From assembly GCF_000016345.1 (NCBI RefSeq), contig NC_009379.1, positions 62,001 to 126,000 of the forward strand: DNA of 64,000 nt. Direction: 5' to 3'. Below, piece by piece: positions 1-10,271 of the stretch. The notes beneath the pieces were generated by a model that worked only from the letters and a program-made list of their open reading frames with translations, made no database searches and was not told the origin of the DNA. Each line of letters opens with the position of its first letter. Position 1 is the first letter of the stretch. Source of the DNA: Polynucleobacter asymbioticus QLW-P1DMWA-1. Lineage in GTDB: Bacteria > Pseudomonadota > Gammaproteobacteria > Burkholderiales > Burkholderiaceae. The translations under genes and the position numbers were made by a program.

Positions 1-314
1 AGAAAATGTATCGCGCTGGTATGAGATCAATTTTGTCTCAATTAGCTCGCGAAGGCCGTTTGAATGTTGTAGATCAATTTTCTCTTGACGCTCCAAAGAC
101 TAAAGTTTTAGCTGACAAAGTTAAAGCAATGGGCTTAGATTCAGTCTTGATTATTGTTGATCAGGTTAGTGAGAACTTGTACTTGGCGTCACGCAACTTG
201 CATAAGGTTGCTGTATGTGAGCCACAGCATGCCGATCCTTTAGCTTTGGTTCAATACAAAAAAGTATTGGTTAGCAAAGCAGCGATCGCAAAAATTGAGG
301 AGTTGCTGAAATGA
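1..314 (+). CDS. rplD: 50S ribosomal protein L4 (3' part, cut by window edge)
   Basis: This is the C-terminal half of L4, which binds 23S rRNA, lines the exit tunnel and in enterobacteria also represses the S10 operon. The visible part reads through the conserved [13 protein letters not shown] segment and ends in a Rossmann-like fold. The reading frame is open at base 1, so the real start lies upstream of the window; L4 is usually about 205 residues and about 103 are visible. Its TGA overlaps the ATG of rplW (ATGA). Position at the head of the S10-order cluster supports the call. Confidence 0.95.
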   Translation, partial: KMYRAGMRSILSQLAREGRLNVVDQFSLDAPKTKVLADKVKAMGLDSVLIIVDQVSENLYLASRNLHKVAVCEPQHADPLALVQYKKVLVSKAAIAKIEELLK

Positions 315-625
315 GCCAAGTCCGTAAAAACGATCACAGTTTAATGAAGGTTCTGCTTGGACCAGTTATCTCTGAAAAAGCCACTATGGTTGCAGAGAAA
401 AACGAACAAGTAGTTTTCCAAGTAGCTCGCGATGCTAACAAGAGCGATGTGAAACAAGCAGTTGAATTGCTCTTCAAAGTGCAGGTTGACTCAGTTCAAA
501 TCGTGAATCAAAAAGGTAAGCCTAAGCGCTATGGCCGTTTTGAAGGTCGTCGCGACCACACTAAGAAGGCCTATGTGAATTTGAAACCAGGTCAAGAAAT
601 TAACTTTGAAGCGGAGGCGAATTAA
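311..625 (+). CDS. rplW: 50S ribosomal protein L23
   Basis: L23 (104 residues) sits at the tunnel exit of the large subunit and is the docking site for trigger factor and SRP. The sequence has the family pattern VISEKATMV near the N-terminus and a C-terminal [15 protein letters not shown] segment. The start overlaps the rplD stop by four bases, which implies translational coupling, and rplB follows after two bases. Confidence 0.97.
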   Translation: MSQVRKNDHSLMKVLLGPVISEKATMVAEKNEQVVFQVARDANKSDVKQAVELLFKVQVDSVQIVNQKGKPKRYGRFEGRRDHTKKAYVNLKPGQEINFEAEAN

Positions 626-627
626 TC

Positions 628-1458
628 ATGCCTTTGATGAAGACAAAACCGACCTCACCAGGTCGTCGTTCAATGGTGAAGGTGGTCAATCCTGACCTCC
701 ATAAAGGTAAACCTTTTGCACCATTGCTAGAGCCACAGTTCCAAAAAGCGGGCCGTAATAATAACGGTCACATCACTACCCGTCATAAAGGTGGTGGTCA
801 TAAGCATCACTATCGTGTTGTTGACTTCAAACGCAACGACAAAGATGGTATTCCAGCAAAAGTTGAACGCTTGGAATACGATCCAAACCGCAGCGCAAAC
901 ATTGCGTTGATCGTGTTTGCTGATGGTGAGCGTCGTTATATTCCTGCTGCTAAAGGTATGACTGTTGGCCAATCTTTAATGAGCGGTTCAGAAGCGCCAA
1001 TCAAATCTGGAAACAATTTGCCAATTCGCAATATTCCAGTTGGTAGCACAATTCACTGCGTAGAAATCATGCCGGGTAAGGGTGCTCAAGTAGCCCGTTC
1101 TGCTGGTGGTTCAGCAGTATTGTTAGCGCGTGAAGGTGTATACGCTCAGGTTCGTTTGCGTTCCGGTGAAGTTCGCCGTGTTCTGATTGAGTGCCGCGCC
1201 ACCATTGGTGAAGTTGGTAACGAAGAGCATAGCCTGAGAGTTATCGGTAAAGCAGGTGCAAATCGCTGGCGTGGTATTCGCCCAACCGTTCGCGGTGTGG
1301 CAATGAACCCAGTAGATCACCCACACGGTGGTGGTGAAGGTAAAACTGGCGAAGGCCGTGTACCTGTATCTCCATGGGGCACTCCAACTAAAGGTTATCG
1401 CACACGTCGCAATAAGCGTACAACTTCGATGATCGTTCAACGTCGTCAAAAACGTTAA
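628..1458 (+). CDS. rplB: 50S ribosomal protein L2
   Basis: L2 (276 residues) is a core large-subunit protein close to the peptidyl-transferase centre and inter-subunit bridge B7b. The C-terminal domain contains the invariant [14 protein letters not shown] motif, with the His implicated in peptidyl-transferase function. Length matches the family (about 273-277). It lies between rplW and rpsS in the canonical order. Confidence 0.98.
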   Translation: MPLMKTKPTSPGRRSMVKVVNPDLHKGKPFAPLLEPQFQKAGRNNNGHITTRHKGGGHKHHYRVVDFKRNDKDGIPAKVERLEYDPNRSANIALIVFADGERRYIPAAKGMTVGQSLMSGSEAPIKSGNNLPIRNIPVGSTIHCVEIMPGKGAQVARSAGGSAVLLAREGVYAQVRLRSGEVRRVLIECRATIGEVGNEEHSLRVIGKAGANRWRGIRPTVRGVAMNPVDHPHGGGEGKTGEGRVPVSPWGTPTKGYRTRRNKRTTSMIVQRRQKR

Positions 1459-1477
1459 GCGATAAGGATAAATAGAT

Positions 1478-1756
1478 ATGACACGTTCAGCTAAAAAAGG
1501 CCCATTTTGCGACGCCAGCTTAGTAAAAAAAGTTGAAGTTGCACAAGCCAACAAAGACAAAAAGCCGATCAAAACTTGGTCACGCCGTTCAACAATTCTT
1601 CCAGACTTTATTGGTCTGACAATTGCTGTGCATAACGGTCGTCAACACGTTCCGGTTTATGTATCAGAAAACATGGTGGGTCATAAGTTAGGCGAATTTG
1701 CCTTGACCCGTACTTTCAAAGGTCACGCTGCTGACAAGAAAGTAACGAAGAAGTAA
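1478..1756 (+). CDS. rpsS: 30S ribosomal protein S19
   Basis: S19 (92 residues) binds the 16S rRNA head with S13. It starts with [19 protein letters not shown] and contains the conserved [23 protein letters not shown] segment (within one run of the C-terminal half). An AAGGA-type ribosome binding site precedes the ATG. It is followed by rplV after a short gap. Confidence 0.97.
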   Translation: MTRSAKKGPFCDASLVKKVEVAQANKDKKPIKTWSRRSTILPDFIGLTIAVHNGRQHVPVYVSENMVGHKLGEFALTRTFKGHAADKKVTKK

Positions 1757-1766
1757 GGGGATGATG

Positions 1767-2096
1767 ATGGAAGTTAAAGCTATTCACAAGAGCGCCCGCA
1801 TTTCTGCGCAAAAGACACGTTTGGTCGCCGACCAGATCCGTGGTTTGCCAATTGCCCGCGCATTGAACATTTTGAATTTCAGCCCCAAAAAAGCTGCCTT
1901 CATTGTGAAGAAAGTAGTTGAGTCAGCAATGGCCAATGCTGAACACAATAAGGGTGCTGATATTGATGAGCTCAAGGTTTCAACAATTATTGTTGATAAA
2001 GGTACTTCCTTGAAGCGCTTCACTGCACGCGCTAAGGGTCGTGGAAATCAAATCGAAAAACAAACATGTCACATTACCGTGACCTTGAGTAACTAA
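1767..2096 (+). CDS. rplV: 50S ribosomal protein L22
   Basis: L22 (109 residues from this start) extends a beta-hairpin into the nascent-peptide tunnel. The conserved [17 protein letters not shown] opening and C-terminal hairpin are present. Three ATG codons lie in tandem at 1761, 1764 and 1767. The third is chosen because the Shine-Dalgarno AAGGGG (1755-1760) is then about six bases upstream and because family members begin directly with ME..A.H..AR. The first two would leave too little spacing. Confidence 0.95.
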   Translation: MEVKAIHKSARISAQKTRLVADQIRGLPIARALNILNFSPKKAAFIVKKVVESAMANAEHNKGADIDELKVSTIIVDKGTSLKRFTARAKGRGNQIEKQTCHITVTLSN

Positions 2097-2104
2097 GGAA
2101 AGAT

Positions 2105-2932
2105 ATGGGACAAAAGATAAACCCAACCGGATTCCGACTCGCGGTAACGAAGAATTGGACATCACGTTGGTATGCAAACAATACTGACTTCGCAAAGATG
2201 CTGAAAGAGGACGTTGATGTCCGCATCTATCTGAAGAAGAAGTTGAAGAATGCATCCGTTAGTAAAGTTGTGATCGAGCGTCCTGCTAAGAATGCACGCA
2301 TCACTATTTATAGCTCACGTCCAGGTGTTGTGATCGGTAAAAAAGGCGAAGATATTGAAGTGCTCCGTCGCGAATTACAGAAGCGTATGGGCGTTCCAGT
2401 TCATGTGAACATTGAAGAAATTCGTAAGCCAGAAGTTGACGCACAATTGATCGCTGATTCTATTACTCAGCAGCTCGAAAAGCGCATCATGTTCCGTCGT
2501 GCAATGAAGCGCGCTATGCAAAATGCAATGCGTCTTGGTGCACAAGGTATCAAGATCATGTCATCTGGCCGTTTGAATGGCGCTGAAATTGCTCGCCGCG
2601 AATGGTACCGTGAAGGTCGTGTTCCACTCCATACATTGAAGGCTGATATTGATTACGCGACTTCAGAAGCGGAAACAACATACGGCATCATCGGTGTAAA
2701 AGTTTGGGTATACAAAGGCGACACATTAGGTCGTGGTGCAGAAGCTCAAGCAGCTGCTACATCAGCAGAGCCAGCCGCTGAAGAAAAGAAAACTCGTCGT
2801 GCTCCAAGCAAGACAGCTGCTCGTAAACCAGCTGCTGGCACAGACAAGCCATTAGTTGCTGCTAAACCAGCAGTAAAGCGTGTGCGTAAGGTTGAAACAC
2901 CGGCCGCAGATACGCAGAAGTCAGGAGAGTAA
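2105..2932 (+). CDS. rpsC: 30S ribosomal protein S3 with extended C-terminal tail
   Basis: S3 forms the mRNA entry tunnel with S4 and S5. The N-terminal KH domain has the GxxG motif in [10 protein letters not shown] (about residue 75), followed by the S3 C-terminal domain. The protein is 275 residues against about 233 in E. coli. The surplus is a low-complexity Ala/Lys/Pro tail from about residue 213, a form I recall from Burkholderiales. It is probably disordered and basic. rplP starts three bases after the stop. Confidence 0.97.
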   Translation: MGQKINPTGFRLAVTKNWTSRWYANNTDFAKMLKEDVDVRIYLKKKLKNASVSKVVIERPAKNARITIYSSRPGVVIGKKGEDIEVLRRELQKRMGVPVHVNIEEIRKPEVDAQLIADSITQQLEKRIMFRRAMKRAMQNAMRLGAQGIKIMSSGRLNGAEIARREWYREGRVPLHTLKADIDYATSEAETTYGIIGVKVWVYKGDTLGRGAEAQAAATSAEPAAEEKKTRRAPSKTAARKPAAGTDKPLVAAKPAVKRVRKVETPAADTQKSGE

Positions 2933-2934
2933 GC

Positions 2935-3348
2935 ATGCTACAACCAAAGCGTCGCAAGTATCGTAAGGAACAAAAAGGCCGTAACACTGGTGTGGCAACA
3001 CGCGGTAGTTCAGTAGCCTTTGGTGACTTTGGATTGAAGGCCGTTGGTCGTGGACGTCTAACTGCTCGTCAAATCGAGTCAGCACGTCGCGCAATGACCC
3101 GTCACATTAAACGTGGTGGCCGTATTTGGATACGCATTTTCCCAGATAAGCCAATTTCACAAAAACCTGCTGAAGTACGTATGGGTAACGGTAAAGGTAA
3201 TCCAGAGTACTACGTAGCTGAAATTCAACCAGGCAAAGTGCTCTACGAGATGGACGGTGTTGATGAGCAATTGGCGCGCGAAGCTTTCAAGCTTGCAGCA
3301 GCTAAGTTGCCTTTACAGACCACTTTCGTGATTCGCCACTTAGGTTGA
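2935..3348 (+). CDS. rplP: 50S ribosomal protein L16
   Basis: L16 (137 residues) helps position the A-site tRNA and is needed for late 50S assembly. It starts [16 protein letters not shown] and contains the conserved [14 protein letters not shown] and [13 protein letters not shown] segments. Length and order (rpsC-rplP-rpmC) match the S10 operon. Confidence 0.97.
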   Translation: MLQPKRRKYRKEQKGRNTGVATRGSSVAFGDFGLKAVGRGRLTARQIESARRAMTRHIKRGGRIWIRIFPDKPISQKPAEVRMGNGKGNPEYYVAEIQPGKVLYEMDGVDEQLAREAFKLAAAKLPLQTTFVIRHLG

Positions 3349-3362
3349 TCGGGATAGAGATT

Positions 3363-3557
3363 ATGAAAAATACAGAATTAGCATCAAAAGATCTGACTGC
3401 TTTGAATGCAGAGTTAACTGAGCTTCTCAAGACCAGTTTTAAACTTCGCATGCAAAAAGGCACTCAGCAACTCACTAATACTAGCCAATTGGGTAAGAAT
3501 AAGCGCGACATCGCTCGTGTTAAGACTTTTATCGCCCAAAAGACTGCACAGAAATAA
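3363..3557 (+). CDS. rpmC: 50S ribosomal protein L29
   Basis: L29 (64 residues) is a small helical protein at the tunnel exit near L23. It contains the typical [32 protein letters not shown] second helix pair. ATG 3363 is chosen: an upstream in-frame TTG at 3345 would overlap rplP and add six residues with no family support, whereas GGGATAGAGAT lies properly before the ATG. Confidence 0.95.
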   Translation: MKNTELASKDLTALNAELTELLKTSFKLRMQKGTQQLTNTSQLGKNKRDIARVKTFIAQKTAQK

Positions 3558-3569
3558 GGAAAAAGGGAT

Positions 3570-3839
3570 ATGACAGAATTATCTAAACCCTTGCGCCGCA
3601 CCCTAGTGGGCCGCGTTGTTAGCGACAAAATGCAAAAAACTGTGACGGTGTTGGTTGAGCGTCAAGTTAAGCATCCAGTGATTGGTAAGTACGTTGGCCA
3701 ATCCAAAAAGTACCATGCTCATGATGAAGCTGGCACATACAAGATGGGTGATACCGTTGAAATTGCTGAATCTAAGCCAATTTCACGCACTAAATCTTGG
3801 GTTGTGACCCGTTTAGTTGAGGCTTCAAAGGGTATTTAA
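3570..3839 (+). CDS. rpsQ: 30S ribosomal protein S17
   Basis: S17 (89 residues) is an OB-fold primary 16S rRNA binder. It shows [20 protein letters not shown] and the KKYHAHDE segment. The gene ends the S10-type operon in many proteobacteria. Here it is followed by an unusually long 183-base gap before rplN. Confidence 0.97.
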   Translation: MTELSKPLRRTLVGRVVSDKMQKTVTVLVERQVKHPVIGKYVGQSKKYHAHDEAGTYKMGDTVEIAESKPISRTKSWVVTRLVEASKGI

Positions 3840-4022
3840 AGAAATATTAGGGATTTTGGTGAAGTTTCTTCCCAAATCCCAGTTTTACGTAGTAGAATAG
3901 AAGGCTTCTCTAGTTTTATTGGAGAAGCAGTGTTTTTCATTAATTCCGGGCTTTGATTTTCGTTGAAGCCCATAGACGGAACCAAGACTGTTTGCCTTTG
4001 GCCAATAAGTTGGGGATTAGAA
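3840..4022 (+). promoter_or_regulatory. rpsQ-rplN intergenic region with three hairpins (S10/spc boundary)
   Basis: This is the longest gap in the ribosomal cluster. An imperfect hairpin pairs GGGATTT (about 3850-3856) with AAATCCC (3874-3880). A second, 3904-3910 GCTTCTC with 3922-3928 GAGAAGC, is followed by AGTGTTTTT and resembles an intrinsic terminator. A third pairs GGGCTT (3948-3953) with AAGCCC (3966-3971). A possible -10 box TAGAAT lies at 3893-3898 without a convincing -35. In E. coli the S10 operon ends and the spc promoter lies at this same boundary, so a terminator plus promoter or leader is inferred. Confidence 0.5.
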
Positions 4023-4391
4023 ATGATACAAACCGAAAGTAGATTACAGGTTGCCGATAACACAGGCGCCAGTGAAGTTTTGTGCATCAAGGTATTGGGC
4101 GGCTCTAAGCGTCGTTACGCCAGTATCGGTGATGTCATCAAAGTTAGCGTGAAATCCGCTGCTCCACGTGGCCGTGTAAAAAAAGGTGATATTTATAACG
4201 CCGTAGTAGTGAGAACTGCTAAGGGTGTTCGCCGTCCAGACGGTTCATTGATTAAGTTCGATGCAAACGCTGCGGTATTGCTCAACGCTAAGTTAGAGCC
4301 AATTGGCACACGTATCTTTGGACCTGTCACACGCGAATTGCGTACTGAGAAGTTCATGAAGATCGTTTCTCTCGCCCCCGAAGTTATTTAA
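4023..4391 (+). CDS. rplN: 50S ribosomal protein L14
   Basis: L14 (122 residues, the family norm) binds 23S rRNA and contacts 16S rRNA. It starts [18 protein letters not shown], the signature opening, and has [21 protein letters not shown]. The frame stays open upstream to a TTG at 3963, but that 20-residue extension has no family counterpart. This is the first gene after the hairpin-rich gap and so heads the spc-type operon. Confidence 0.97.
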   Translation: MIQTESRLQVADNTGASEVLCIKVLGGSKRRYASIGDVIKVSVKSAAPRGRVKKGDIYNAVVVRTAKGVRRPDGSLIKFDANAAVLLNAKLEPIGTRIFGPVTRELRTEKFMKIVSLAPEVI

Positions 4392-4400
4392 GAGGCTGAT

Positions 4401-4709
4401 ATGAAAAAGATTCGTAAAGGTGATTCCGTAGTTCTGTTAACTGGCCGCGATAAGGGCAAGCAAGGAACAGTTACGGCCGTTCTCGAGAACAAATTAGTGA
4501 TCGAAGGCGTAAATATTTATAAAAAGAGCGTTAAGCCAAATCCAGCAGCCGGTGTTACTGGCGGCATGATTGACAAGACGATGCCTGTTCACATTTCTAA
4601 TGTGGCTGTGGTTGACGGTAACGGCAAACCATCACGTGTTGGTATCAAACTCGTTGACGGTAAAAAGCAGCGTTTCCTCAAAACCACTGGCGCAACTTTA
4701 AGCGCATAA
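4401..4709 (+). CDS. rplX: 50S ribosomal protein L24
   Basis: L24 (102 residues) initiates 50S assembly at the 5' end of 23S rRNA. The KOW motif is near the N-terminus ([22 protein letters not shown], residues about 3-24, cited in parts). It lies between rplN and rplE in the canonical spc order. Confidence 0.97.
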   Translation: MKKIRKGDSVVLLTGRDKGKQGTVTAVLENKLVIEGVNIYKKSVKPNPAAGVTGGMIDKTMPVHISNVAVVDGNGKPSRVGIKLVDGKKQRFLKTTGATLSA

Positions 4710-4725
4710 GGGGCACGGAGAAATT

Positions 4726-5268
4726 ATGAGCACACGTTTTCAAGAACACTATCAAGAAAAAGTCGTTGCCGACTTGATTACCAAATTTGGTTACAAGTCA
4801 GTAATGGAAGTTCCACGCATCACTAAAGTTACCCTAAACATGGGTTTGGGCGATGCCGTGAACGATAAGAAAATTATCGAAAATGCAGTTGGTGATTTAA
4901 CTAAGGTTGCCGGTCAAAAGCCAGTTGTGACTAAAGCTAAAAAAGCGATTGCAGGTTTCAAAATTCGTCAAGGCTACCCAATCGGCGCCATGGTGACATT
5001 GCGCGGTCAGCGCATGTACGAATTCTTGGATCGTTTCGTTACTGTTGCATTGCCACGCGTACGTGACTTCCGTGGAATCTCTGGTAAAGCATTTGACGGC
5101 CGTGGTAACTACAACATCGGCGTTAAAGAACAGATCATTTTTCCTGAAATCGAATACGACAAAATTGATGCCCTCCGCGGTCTCAATATCAGTATTACGA
5201 CGACTGCTAAAACCGATGAAGAAGCAAAAGCTTTGTTGGCAGCATTCAAATTCCCTTTCCGCAATTAA
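4726..5268 (+). CDS. rplE: 50S ribosomal protein L5
   Basis: L5 (180 residues) binds 5S rRNA and forms bridge B1b with S13. Conserved blocks [34 protein letters not shown] and RDFRGIS are all present, and the length is standard. It is followed by rpsN. Confidence 0.98.
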   Translation: MSTRFQEHYQEKVVADLITKFGYKSVMEVPRITKVTLNMGLGDAVNDKKIIENAVGDLTKVAGQKPVVTKAKKAIAGFKIRQGYPIGAMVTLRGQRMYEFLDRFVTVALPRVRDFRGISGKAFDGRGNYNIGVKEQIIFPEIEYDKIDALRGLNISITTTAKTDEEAKALLAAFKFPFRN

Positions 5269-5277
5269 GAGGCTAAC

Positions 5278-5583
5278 GTGGCAAAACTATCCCTGATTGA
5301 GCGCGAGAATAAGCGCGCAAAAACTGTAGAGAAGTACGCTGTAAAGCGTGCCGAACTCAAAGCGATCATTGCTGATCAATCACGCAGCGATGAAGAACGC
5401 TATGAAGCTCGTTTAAAGCTACAGGCACTTCCACGTAACGCAAGCCCGATTCGTCAAAGAAATCGTTGTTCATTAACCGGTCGACCACGTGGCACATTCC
5501 GTAAATTCGGTTTGGCTCGTAGCAAGATTCGTGAAATCGCCTTCCGTGGCGAAATCCCCGGTTTAACCAAGGCCAGCTGGTAA
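5278..5583 (+). CDS. rpsN: 30S ribosomal protein S14 (long, zinc-independent form)
   Basis: S14 (101 residues) sits in the head of the 30S subunit. The start codon is GTG after an AGAGGC ribosome binding site. It is the long form without the CxxC-CxxC zinc ribbon, since only one Cys is seen in [12 protein letters not shown]. The conserved C-terminal [19 protein letters not shown] is intact. Confidence 0.96.
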   Translation: MAKLSLIERENKRAKTVEKYAVKRAELKAIIADQSRSDEERYEARLKLQALPRNASPIRQRNRCSLTGRPRGTFRKFGLARSKIREIAFRGEIPGLTKASW

Positions 5584-5607
5584 GCGGCGAAAGAATTAGG
5601 AGAACTC

Positions 5608-6003
5608 ATGAGTATCAGCGATCCAATCGCCGACATGTTGACCCGGATCCGCAATGCGCAAGCAGTGCAGAAACCCGTAGTCTTGATGCCGTCGTCAAAA
5701 GTTAAAGTAGCTATTGCAAAAGTTTTGCAAGATGAAGGCTATATCGAAAGTTTTGAAATCAAAGGTGAGGCAGCTAAGCCAGTGCTCCATATTGATCTTA
5801 AATACTATGCAGGCCGTCCTGTTATTGAGCGTATCGACCGTGTTTCGACACCAAGTCTGCGTATCTATAAAGGCCGTCATGACATTCCAGAAGTAATGAA
5901 TGGCTTGGGCATTGCAATTATTTCAACCCCTCAAGGCGTAATGACAGACCGTAAAGCACGTGCAACAGGCGTGGGCGGCGAAGTTATTTGCTACGTAGCT
6001 TAA
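5608..6003 (+). CDS. rpsH: 30S ribosomal protein S8
   Basis: S8 (131 residues) is a primary binder of the central 16S domain and, in E. coli, the translational repressor of the spc operon. It starts [18 protein letters not shown] and ends with the conserved [11 protein letters not shown]. An AGGAGA ribosome binding site precedes the ATG. Confidence 0.98.
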
Positions 6004-6013
6004 GGAGCGAAAT

Positions 6014-6547
6014 ATGTCCCGCGTAGGTAAATCACCAATTACAGTTCCTAAGGGCGCTGAGATCAGCATCAACGGTGCTAACGTTACTGTTAAGGGCCCT
6101 TTGGGTACTTTGACACACAATTTGCATCCTTCTGTTGGTTTGAAACAAGAAGATGGCGTCTTGACAGTTGTTTTAAATAACGACTCACCAGAAGCTGGCG
6201 CTCAGTCAGGTACAGCACGTGCTTTGGTAAACAACATGGTTGTTGGCGTAACTACTGGCTTTGAGCGCAAGCTCAGCTTGGTAGGCGTTGGTTACCGTGC
6301 TGCTGCTCAAGGTGAAACATTGAAATTGCAGTTAGGTTTCTCGCATGACATTATTTACAACCTGCCAAAGGGTGTGAAGGCTGAGACTCCAACTCAAACT
6401 GAAATCATTATCAAAGGTTCCAACAAGCAGCAAGTTGGCCAGGTTGCAGCTGAAGTTCGCGCATACCGTTCACCAGAGCCTTACAAAGGCAAAGGCGTTC
6501 GCTACGTGGATGAGGTTGTGCACCTGAAAGAAACTAAGAAGAAGTAA
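6014..6547 (+). CDS. rplF: 50S ribosomal protein L6
   Basis: L6 (177 residues) lies near the factor-binding GTPase centre. Two repeated alpha/beta domains are visible, with [14 protein letters not shown] at the start and the C-terminal signature [14 protein letters not shown]. It is in the normal spc position between rpsH and rplR. Confidence 0.98.
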   Translation: MSRVGKSPITVPKGAEISINGANVTVKGPLGTLTHNLHPSVGLKQEDGVLTVVLNNDSPEAGAQSGTARALVNNMVVGVTTGFERKLSLVGVGYRAAAQGETLKLQLGFSHDIIYNLPKGVKAETPTQTEIIIKGSNKQQVGQVAAEVRAYRSPEPYKGKGVRYVDEVVHLKETKKK

Positions 6548-6560
6548 GCGAGATTAGAAA

Positions 6561-6914
6561 ATGAATAAAGACGAATCCAGACAAAGACGTGCTCGGCAGA
6601 CTCGTATTCGCATTGCTGAAGCTCAAGCAAATCGCTTAACAGTTATCCGTAGCAATACACATATTTCTGCTCAGGTTTATAGCCCATGCGGAACCAAAGT
6701 TGTGGCAGCTGCTTCAACAATGGAAAAAGATTTGCGCCAAGCGATCAAAAACGGCGGCAATGCCCAAGCGGCTGCACAAATTGGCAAGTTGGTTGCTGAG
6801 CGTGCTGTTAAGGCAGGTGTTGTTGATGTTGCTTTTGATCGTTCCGGTCATCGTTACCACGGCCGTATTAAGGCCTTAGCTGAAGCTGCGCGTGAAGCCG
6901 GCCTGAAGTTCTAA
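6561..6914 (+). CDS. rplR: 50S ribosomal protein L18
   Basis: L18 (117 residues) binds 5S rRNA with L5. It has a basic N-terminus and the conserved C-terminal [24 protein letters not shown]. It sits between rplF and rpsE. Confidence 0.97.
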   Translation: MNKDESRQRRARQTRIRIAEAQANRLTVIRSNTHISAQVYSPCGTKVVAAASTMEKDLRQAIKNGGNAQAAAQIGKLVAERAVKAGVVDVAFDRSGHRYHGRIKALAEAAREAGLKF

Positions 6915-6932
6915 TAGGGTTTAGGAAAAAAC

Positions 6933-7451
6933 ATGGCAAAAATGCAAACTAAGATGCAAAACGAAGAGCGTGATGATGGTCTTCGCGAGAAGATGATCGC
7001 TGTTAATCGTGTAACTAAAGTGGTTAAGGGTGGTCGTATTCTTGGCTTCGCTGCACTCACTGTAGTTGGCGATGGCGATGGTCGCATCGGCATGGGTAAA
7101 GGCAAATCAAAAGAAGTTCCAGTTGCTGTTCAAAAGGCAATGGATGAAGCACGTCGCAAGATGATCAAGGTGACATTGCGTAAAGGTACTTTGCAACACA
7201 CTGTTACTGGTCAGCATGGCGCGTCACGCGTTTTGATTTCTCCAGCTAAAGACGGTACTGGAATTATTGCTGGCGGCCCAATGCGAGCAATTTTCGACGT
7301 AATGGGCGTAACTAACGTTGTAGCTAAGTCTCTCGGTTCTACCAACCCATACAACTTGGTTCGTGCAACGATTGATGGTTTAAGCAAAATGAGTACTCCT
7401 GCTGAGATTGCTGCTAAGCGCGGTAAGTCAGTTGAAGAGATTCTCGGCTAA
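6933..7451 (+). CDS. rpsE: 30S ribosomal protein S5
   Basis: S5 (172 residues) is part of the mRNA-entry helicase with S3 and S4 and affects decoding accuracy. The double-stranded-RNA-binding-like N-domain has [16 protein letters not shown], and the C-domain shows [20 protein letters not shown]. Length is typical. Confidence 0.98.
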   Translation: MAKMQTKMQNEERDDGLREKMIAVNRVTKVVKGGRILGFAALTVVGDGDGRIGMGKGKSKEVPVAVQKAMDEARRKMIKVTLRKGTLQHTVTGQHGASRVLISPAKDGTGIIAGGPMRAIFDVMGVTNVVAKSLGSTNPYNLVRATIDGLSKMSTPAEIAAKRGKSVEEILG

Positions 7452-7475
7452 GACCAAAAGATTAGGAATCTATAA

Positions 7476-7664
7476 ATGACAACATCTAACACCAAAGTCA
7501 AACTGCAATTAGTACGCAGCTTGATCGGCACACGCGAAAGCCACCGTGCAACTGTACGTGGCTTAGGCCTTGGTCGTATCAATTCAGTTTCTGAATTGGA
7601 AGACACGCCAGCTGTTCGCGGCATGATTAATAAAGTTTCTTATCTAGTTAAAGTCATTGGCTAA
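7476..7664 (+). CDS. rpmD: 50S ribosomal protein L30
   Basis: L30 (62 residues) is a small, non-universal large-subunit protein. The [21 protein letters not shown] core and the C-terminal [11 protein letters not shown] strand match the family. It is in canonical order between rpsE and rplO. Confidence 0.96.
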   Translation: MTTSNTKVKLQLVRSLIGTRESHRATVRGLGLGRINSVSELEDTPAVRGMINKVSYLVKVIG

Positions 7665-7691
7665 TAGCTAGCAAGTAAATAGGCGAATAAT

Positions 7692-8132
7692 ATGCAACTC
7701 AATACACTCAAACCCGCAGAGGGCTCCAAGAAAAACCGTCGTCGCGTAGGACGCGGCATTGGTTCTGGTCTCGGTAAAACTGCTGGCCGTGGTCACAAAG
7801 GTCAAAAATCCCGTTCTGGTGGTTTCCACAAGGTTGGATTCGAAGGCGGTCAAATGCCTATGTATCGTCGTTTGCCAAAACGCGGTTTCGTGTCTATGAC
7901 ACGTCGTCACGTTGGTCAAATTACTTTAAATGACTTAGCAAAAATCAACTTGCCAGAGGTGGACTTGTTGGTATTGAAAGCCCATGGTTTTGCTGGTGAG
8001 CAAATCAATGCAGTTAAGGTTATCAAGACTGGTGAACTCAAGATTGCTGTAACCCTCAAAGGCCTTACTGCAACTGCAGGCGCAAAAGCAGCTATTGAAG
8101 CTGCCGGCGGCAAATTGGTTGAATTGGCTTAA
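7692..8132 (+). CDS. rplO: 50S ribosomal protein L15
   Basis: L15 (146 residues) is a late-assembly 50S protein. It starts [20 protein letters not shown], followed by a Gly/Lys/Arg-rich tail region with [13 protein letters not shown]. The globular C-domain contains ALTLKG-like repeats. It precedes secY, as in most bacteria. Confidence 0.97.
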   Translation: MQLNTLKPAEGSKKNRRRVGRGIGSGLGKTAGRGHKGQKSRSGGFHKVGFEGGQMPMYRRLPKRGFVSMTRRHVGQITLNDLAKINLPEVDLLVLKAHGFAGEQINAVKVIKTGELKIAVTLKGLTATAGAKAAIEAAGGKLVELA

Positions 8133-8150
8133 TAGGTTACTTAAGTAAAT

Positions 8151-9488
8151 ATGGCATTAGCACCTACCAATAGCGCAAGCACTTCAACAGCAGGAGGCAA
8201 GTTTGGCGAGTTACGCCATCGCTTGATTTTCCTGGTGTTGGCTCTGCTCGTGTTCCGTTTGGGTGCTCATATTCCTGTTCCAGGAATTGATCCTGACCAG
8301 TTAGCGCAGTTATTTGCCGGTCAAAAAGATGGCATCTTGGGAATGTTTAATTTATTCTCCGGTGGCGCCTTATCCCGCTTTACTGTATTTGCTTTAGGGA
8401 TCATGCCTTATATCTCTGCATCGATCATCATGCAGTTGATGACTATTGTTGTTCCTTCGCTTGAGTCTCTGAAAAAAGAAGGTCAGGCTGGACAACGCAA
8501 GATTACGCAATACACCCGTTACGGCACAGTATTCTTAGCAACCTTCCAAGCATTGGGCATTTCAGTTGCATTGCAGGCTCAGCCAGGTTTAGTAATCAAT
8601 CCAGGCTTGACGTTTGAAGTAAATACGGTTGTTACTTTGGTTACCGGAACTATGTTCTTAATGTGGTTGGGCGAGCAAATTACTGAGCGCGGCTTGGGTA
8701 ACGGTATTTCGATCATTATTTTTGGTGGTATTGTTTCTGGCCTGCCAAATGCATTGGCAAGTTTATTAGAGCTAGTTCGTACTGGTTCGATGAATATCAT
8801 TTCAGCTCTCTTGATCGTTGTGATCGTGGCAGCAGTTACTTATTTTGTGGTGTTTGTAGAGCGCGGTCAGCGCCGCATCTTGGTGAACTACGCTAAGCGT
8901 CAAGTTGGTAACAAGGTATATGGTGGTCAATCTTCTTACTTCCCTTTGAAGTTAAACATGGCTGGCGTGATCCCTCCAATTTTTGCCTCATCTATTATTT
9001 TGTTCCCTGCAACGATTGCTGGCTGGTTTACATCCGGCGAGCCAACCAATTTGTTTAGCAGAGCAATTAAAGATTTGGCGGCAACTTTGGCTCCAGGCCA
9101 GCCTGTGTACACCATTTTGTATGCCGCTGCGATCATTTTCTTCTGTTTCTTCTATACCGCTTTGGTATTCAACAGTCGTGAAACTGCTGAAAACCTCAAG
9201 AAGAGTGGCGCATTTGTTCCTGGCATTCGTCCTGGTGATCAAACAGCCCGTTATATCGATAAGATCTTGGTGCGCTTGACTTTAGCTGGTGCAATTTATA
9301 TGGTTCTGGTTTGCTTGTTACCAGAATTCTTAGTCTTGAAGTACAACGTGCCCTTTTATTTCGGCGGTACTTCATTGCTAATTATTGTGGTTGTTGCAAT
9401 GGATTTCATGGCTCAAGTTCAGTCATTTGTCATGCAGCAGCAATACGGCTCTTTGATGAAAAAAGCCAACTTTAAGATGGGCGCTTAA
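8151..9488 (+). CDS. secY: Protein translocase channel subunit SecY
   Basis: SecY (445 residues) is the pore of the inner-membrane Sec translocon. About ten hydrophobic segments are visible, with conserved [36 protein letters not shown] and the cytoplasmic [16 protein letters not shown] loop. Its place between rplO and infA, with no adk, is the usual betaproteobacterial arrangement. Expression should be coupled to ribosome synthesis. Confidence 0.98.
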   Translation: MALAPTNSASTSTAGGKFGELRHRLIFLVLALLVFRLGAHIPVPGIDPDQLAQLFAGQKDGILGMFNLFSGGALSRFTVFALGIMPYISASIIMQLMTIVVPSLESLKKEGQAGQRKITQYTRYGTVFLATFQALGISVALQAQPGLVINPGLTFEVNTVVTLVTGTMFLMWLGEQITERGLGNGISIIIFGGIVSGLPNALASLLELVRTGSMNIISALLIVVIVAAVTYFVVFVERGQRRILVNYAKRQVGNKVYGGQSSYFPLKLNMAGVIPPIFASSIILFPATIAGWFTSGEPTNLFSRAIKDLAATLAPGQPVYTILYAAAIIFFCFFYTALVFNSRETAENLKKSGAFVPGIRPGDQTARYIDKILVRLTLAGAIYMVLVCLLPEFLVLKYNVPFYFGGTSLLIIVVVAMDFMAQVQSFVMQQQYGSLMKKANFKMGA

Positions 9489-9492
9489 CTGA

Positions 9493-9711
9493 ATGTCTAA
9501 AGACGATGTCATTCAGATGGCGGGAGAAGTTGTAGAGAATTTGCCGAACGCAATGTTTCGCGTGAAGCTAGAAAACGGACATGTGTTTCTAGGGCACATT
9601 TCTGGAAAGATGCGGATGCACTACATCCGTATTTTGCCGGGAGACAAGGTGACGGTGGAGATGACTCCTTACGACCTAACGCGCGCCAGAATCATTTTCC
9701 GTGCGAAGTAA
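9493..9711 (+). CDS. infA: Translation initiation factor IF-1
   Basis: IF-1 (72 residues) is an OB-fold protein that blocks the ribosomal A site during initiation. It has [37 protein letters not shown] and the conserved C-terminal [13 protein letters not shown]. It starts four bases after the secY stop. Confidence 0.98.
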   Translation: MSKDDVIQMAGEVVENLPNAMFRVKLENGHVFLGHISGKMRMHYIRILPGDKVTVEMTPYDLTRARIIFRAK

Positions 9712-9746
9712 AGATTAAGAAGTACCAATTTTTTTAGAGGTGAGTT

Positions 9747-9863
9747 ATGAAAGTTTTAGCATCCGTTAAGTGTATTTGCAGAAATTGCAAGATCATTAAG
9801 CGCAAACGCGTTGTTCGCGTGATCTGTTCTTCAGACGCACGTCATAAGCAGCGTCAAGGCTGA
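9747..9863 (+). CDS. rpmJ: 50S ribosomal protein L36 (zinc-binding form)
   Basis: L36 is only 38 codons long (ATG 9747 to TGA 9861-9863) and easily missed. It starts [18 protein letters not shown] and ends DARHKQRQG. Zinc ligands are in the expected places: C11 and C14 (CRNC), C27 and the His of the RHKQRQG tail (H33). One extra Cys at position 9 replaces a more usual Lys. A GAGGTGAG ribosome binding site precedes it. It lies between infA and rpsM, as expected. Confidence 0.96.
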   Translation: MKVLASVKCICRNCKIIKRKRVVRVICSSDARHKQRQG

Positions 9864-9887
9864 TCTGGTTAATTAAGAGGAAATCTC

Positions 9888-10253
9888 ATGGCACGTATCG
9901 CTGGGGTAAACATCCCAAATCATCAACATACTGTTATCGGTTTAACAGCAATTTTTGGCATTGGCACAACTCGTGCTAACAAAATTTGCCAGACCACAGG
10001 TGTTGCTATCGACAAAAAAGTTAAAGATCTTACTGACGCTGACTTGGAAAAGTTGCGTGATGAAGTAGGTAAGTTCATCACCGAGGGTGACCTTCGTCGT
10101 GAAGTAACTATGAGCATCAAGCGTTTGATGGACTTAGGTTGCTATCGTGGTGTACGTCATCGTAAGGGCTTGCCTGTACGTGGTCAACGTACTAAGACAA
10201 ACGCTCGTACCCGTAAGGGCCCGCGTAAGTCTGGCGTGCAACTGAAGAAATAA
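9888..10253 (+). CDS. rpsM: 30S ribosomal protein S13
   Basis: S13 (121 residues) in the 30S head forms bridges B1a and B1b and contacts P-site tRNA through its basic tail. It starts [14 protein letters not shown] and has [19 protein letters not shown] and the basic RKGPRKSG end. It opens the alpha-type operon (rpsM-rpsK-rpsD-rpoA-rplQ). Confidence 0.98.
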   Translation: MARIAGVNIPNHQHTVIGLTAIFGIGTTRANKICQTTGVAIDKKVKDLTDADLEKLRDEVGKFITEGDLRREVTMSIKRLMDLGCYRGVRHRKGLPVRGQRTKTNARTRKGPRKSGVQLKK

Positions 10254-10271
10254 TCAAGAAAGTTTATTGAC

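Noticed and set aside
1123..1572. Long antisense frame over rplB and rpsS (149 codons)
   Set aside because: Biased codon use of ribosomal protein genes leaves open antisense frames; the product is low complexity and matches no family.
3963..4022. A TTG-initiated extension of rplN into the upstream hairpins
   Set aside because: L14 is 122 residues with a conserved MIQ.ES start; the extra 20 residues have no counterpart and overlap structured RNA.
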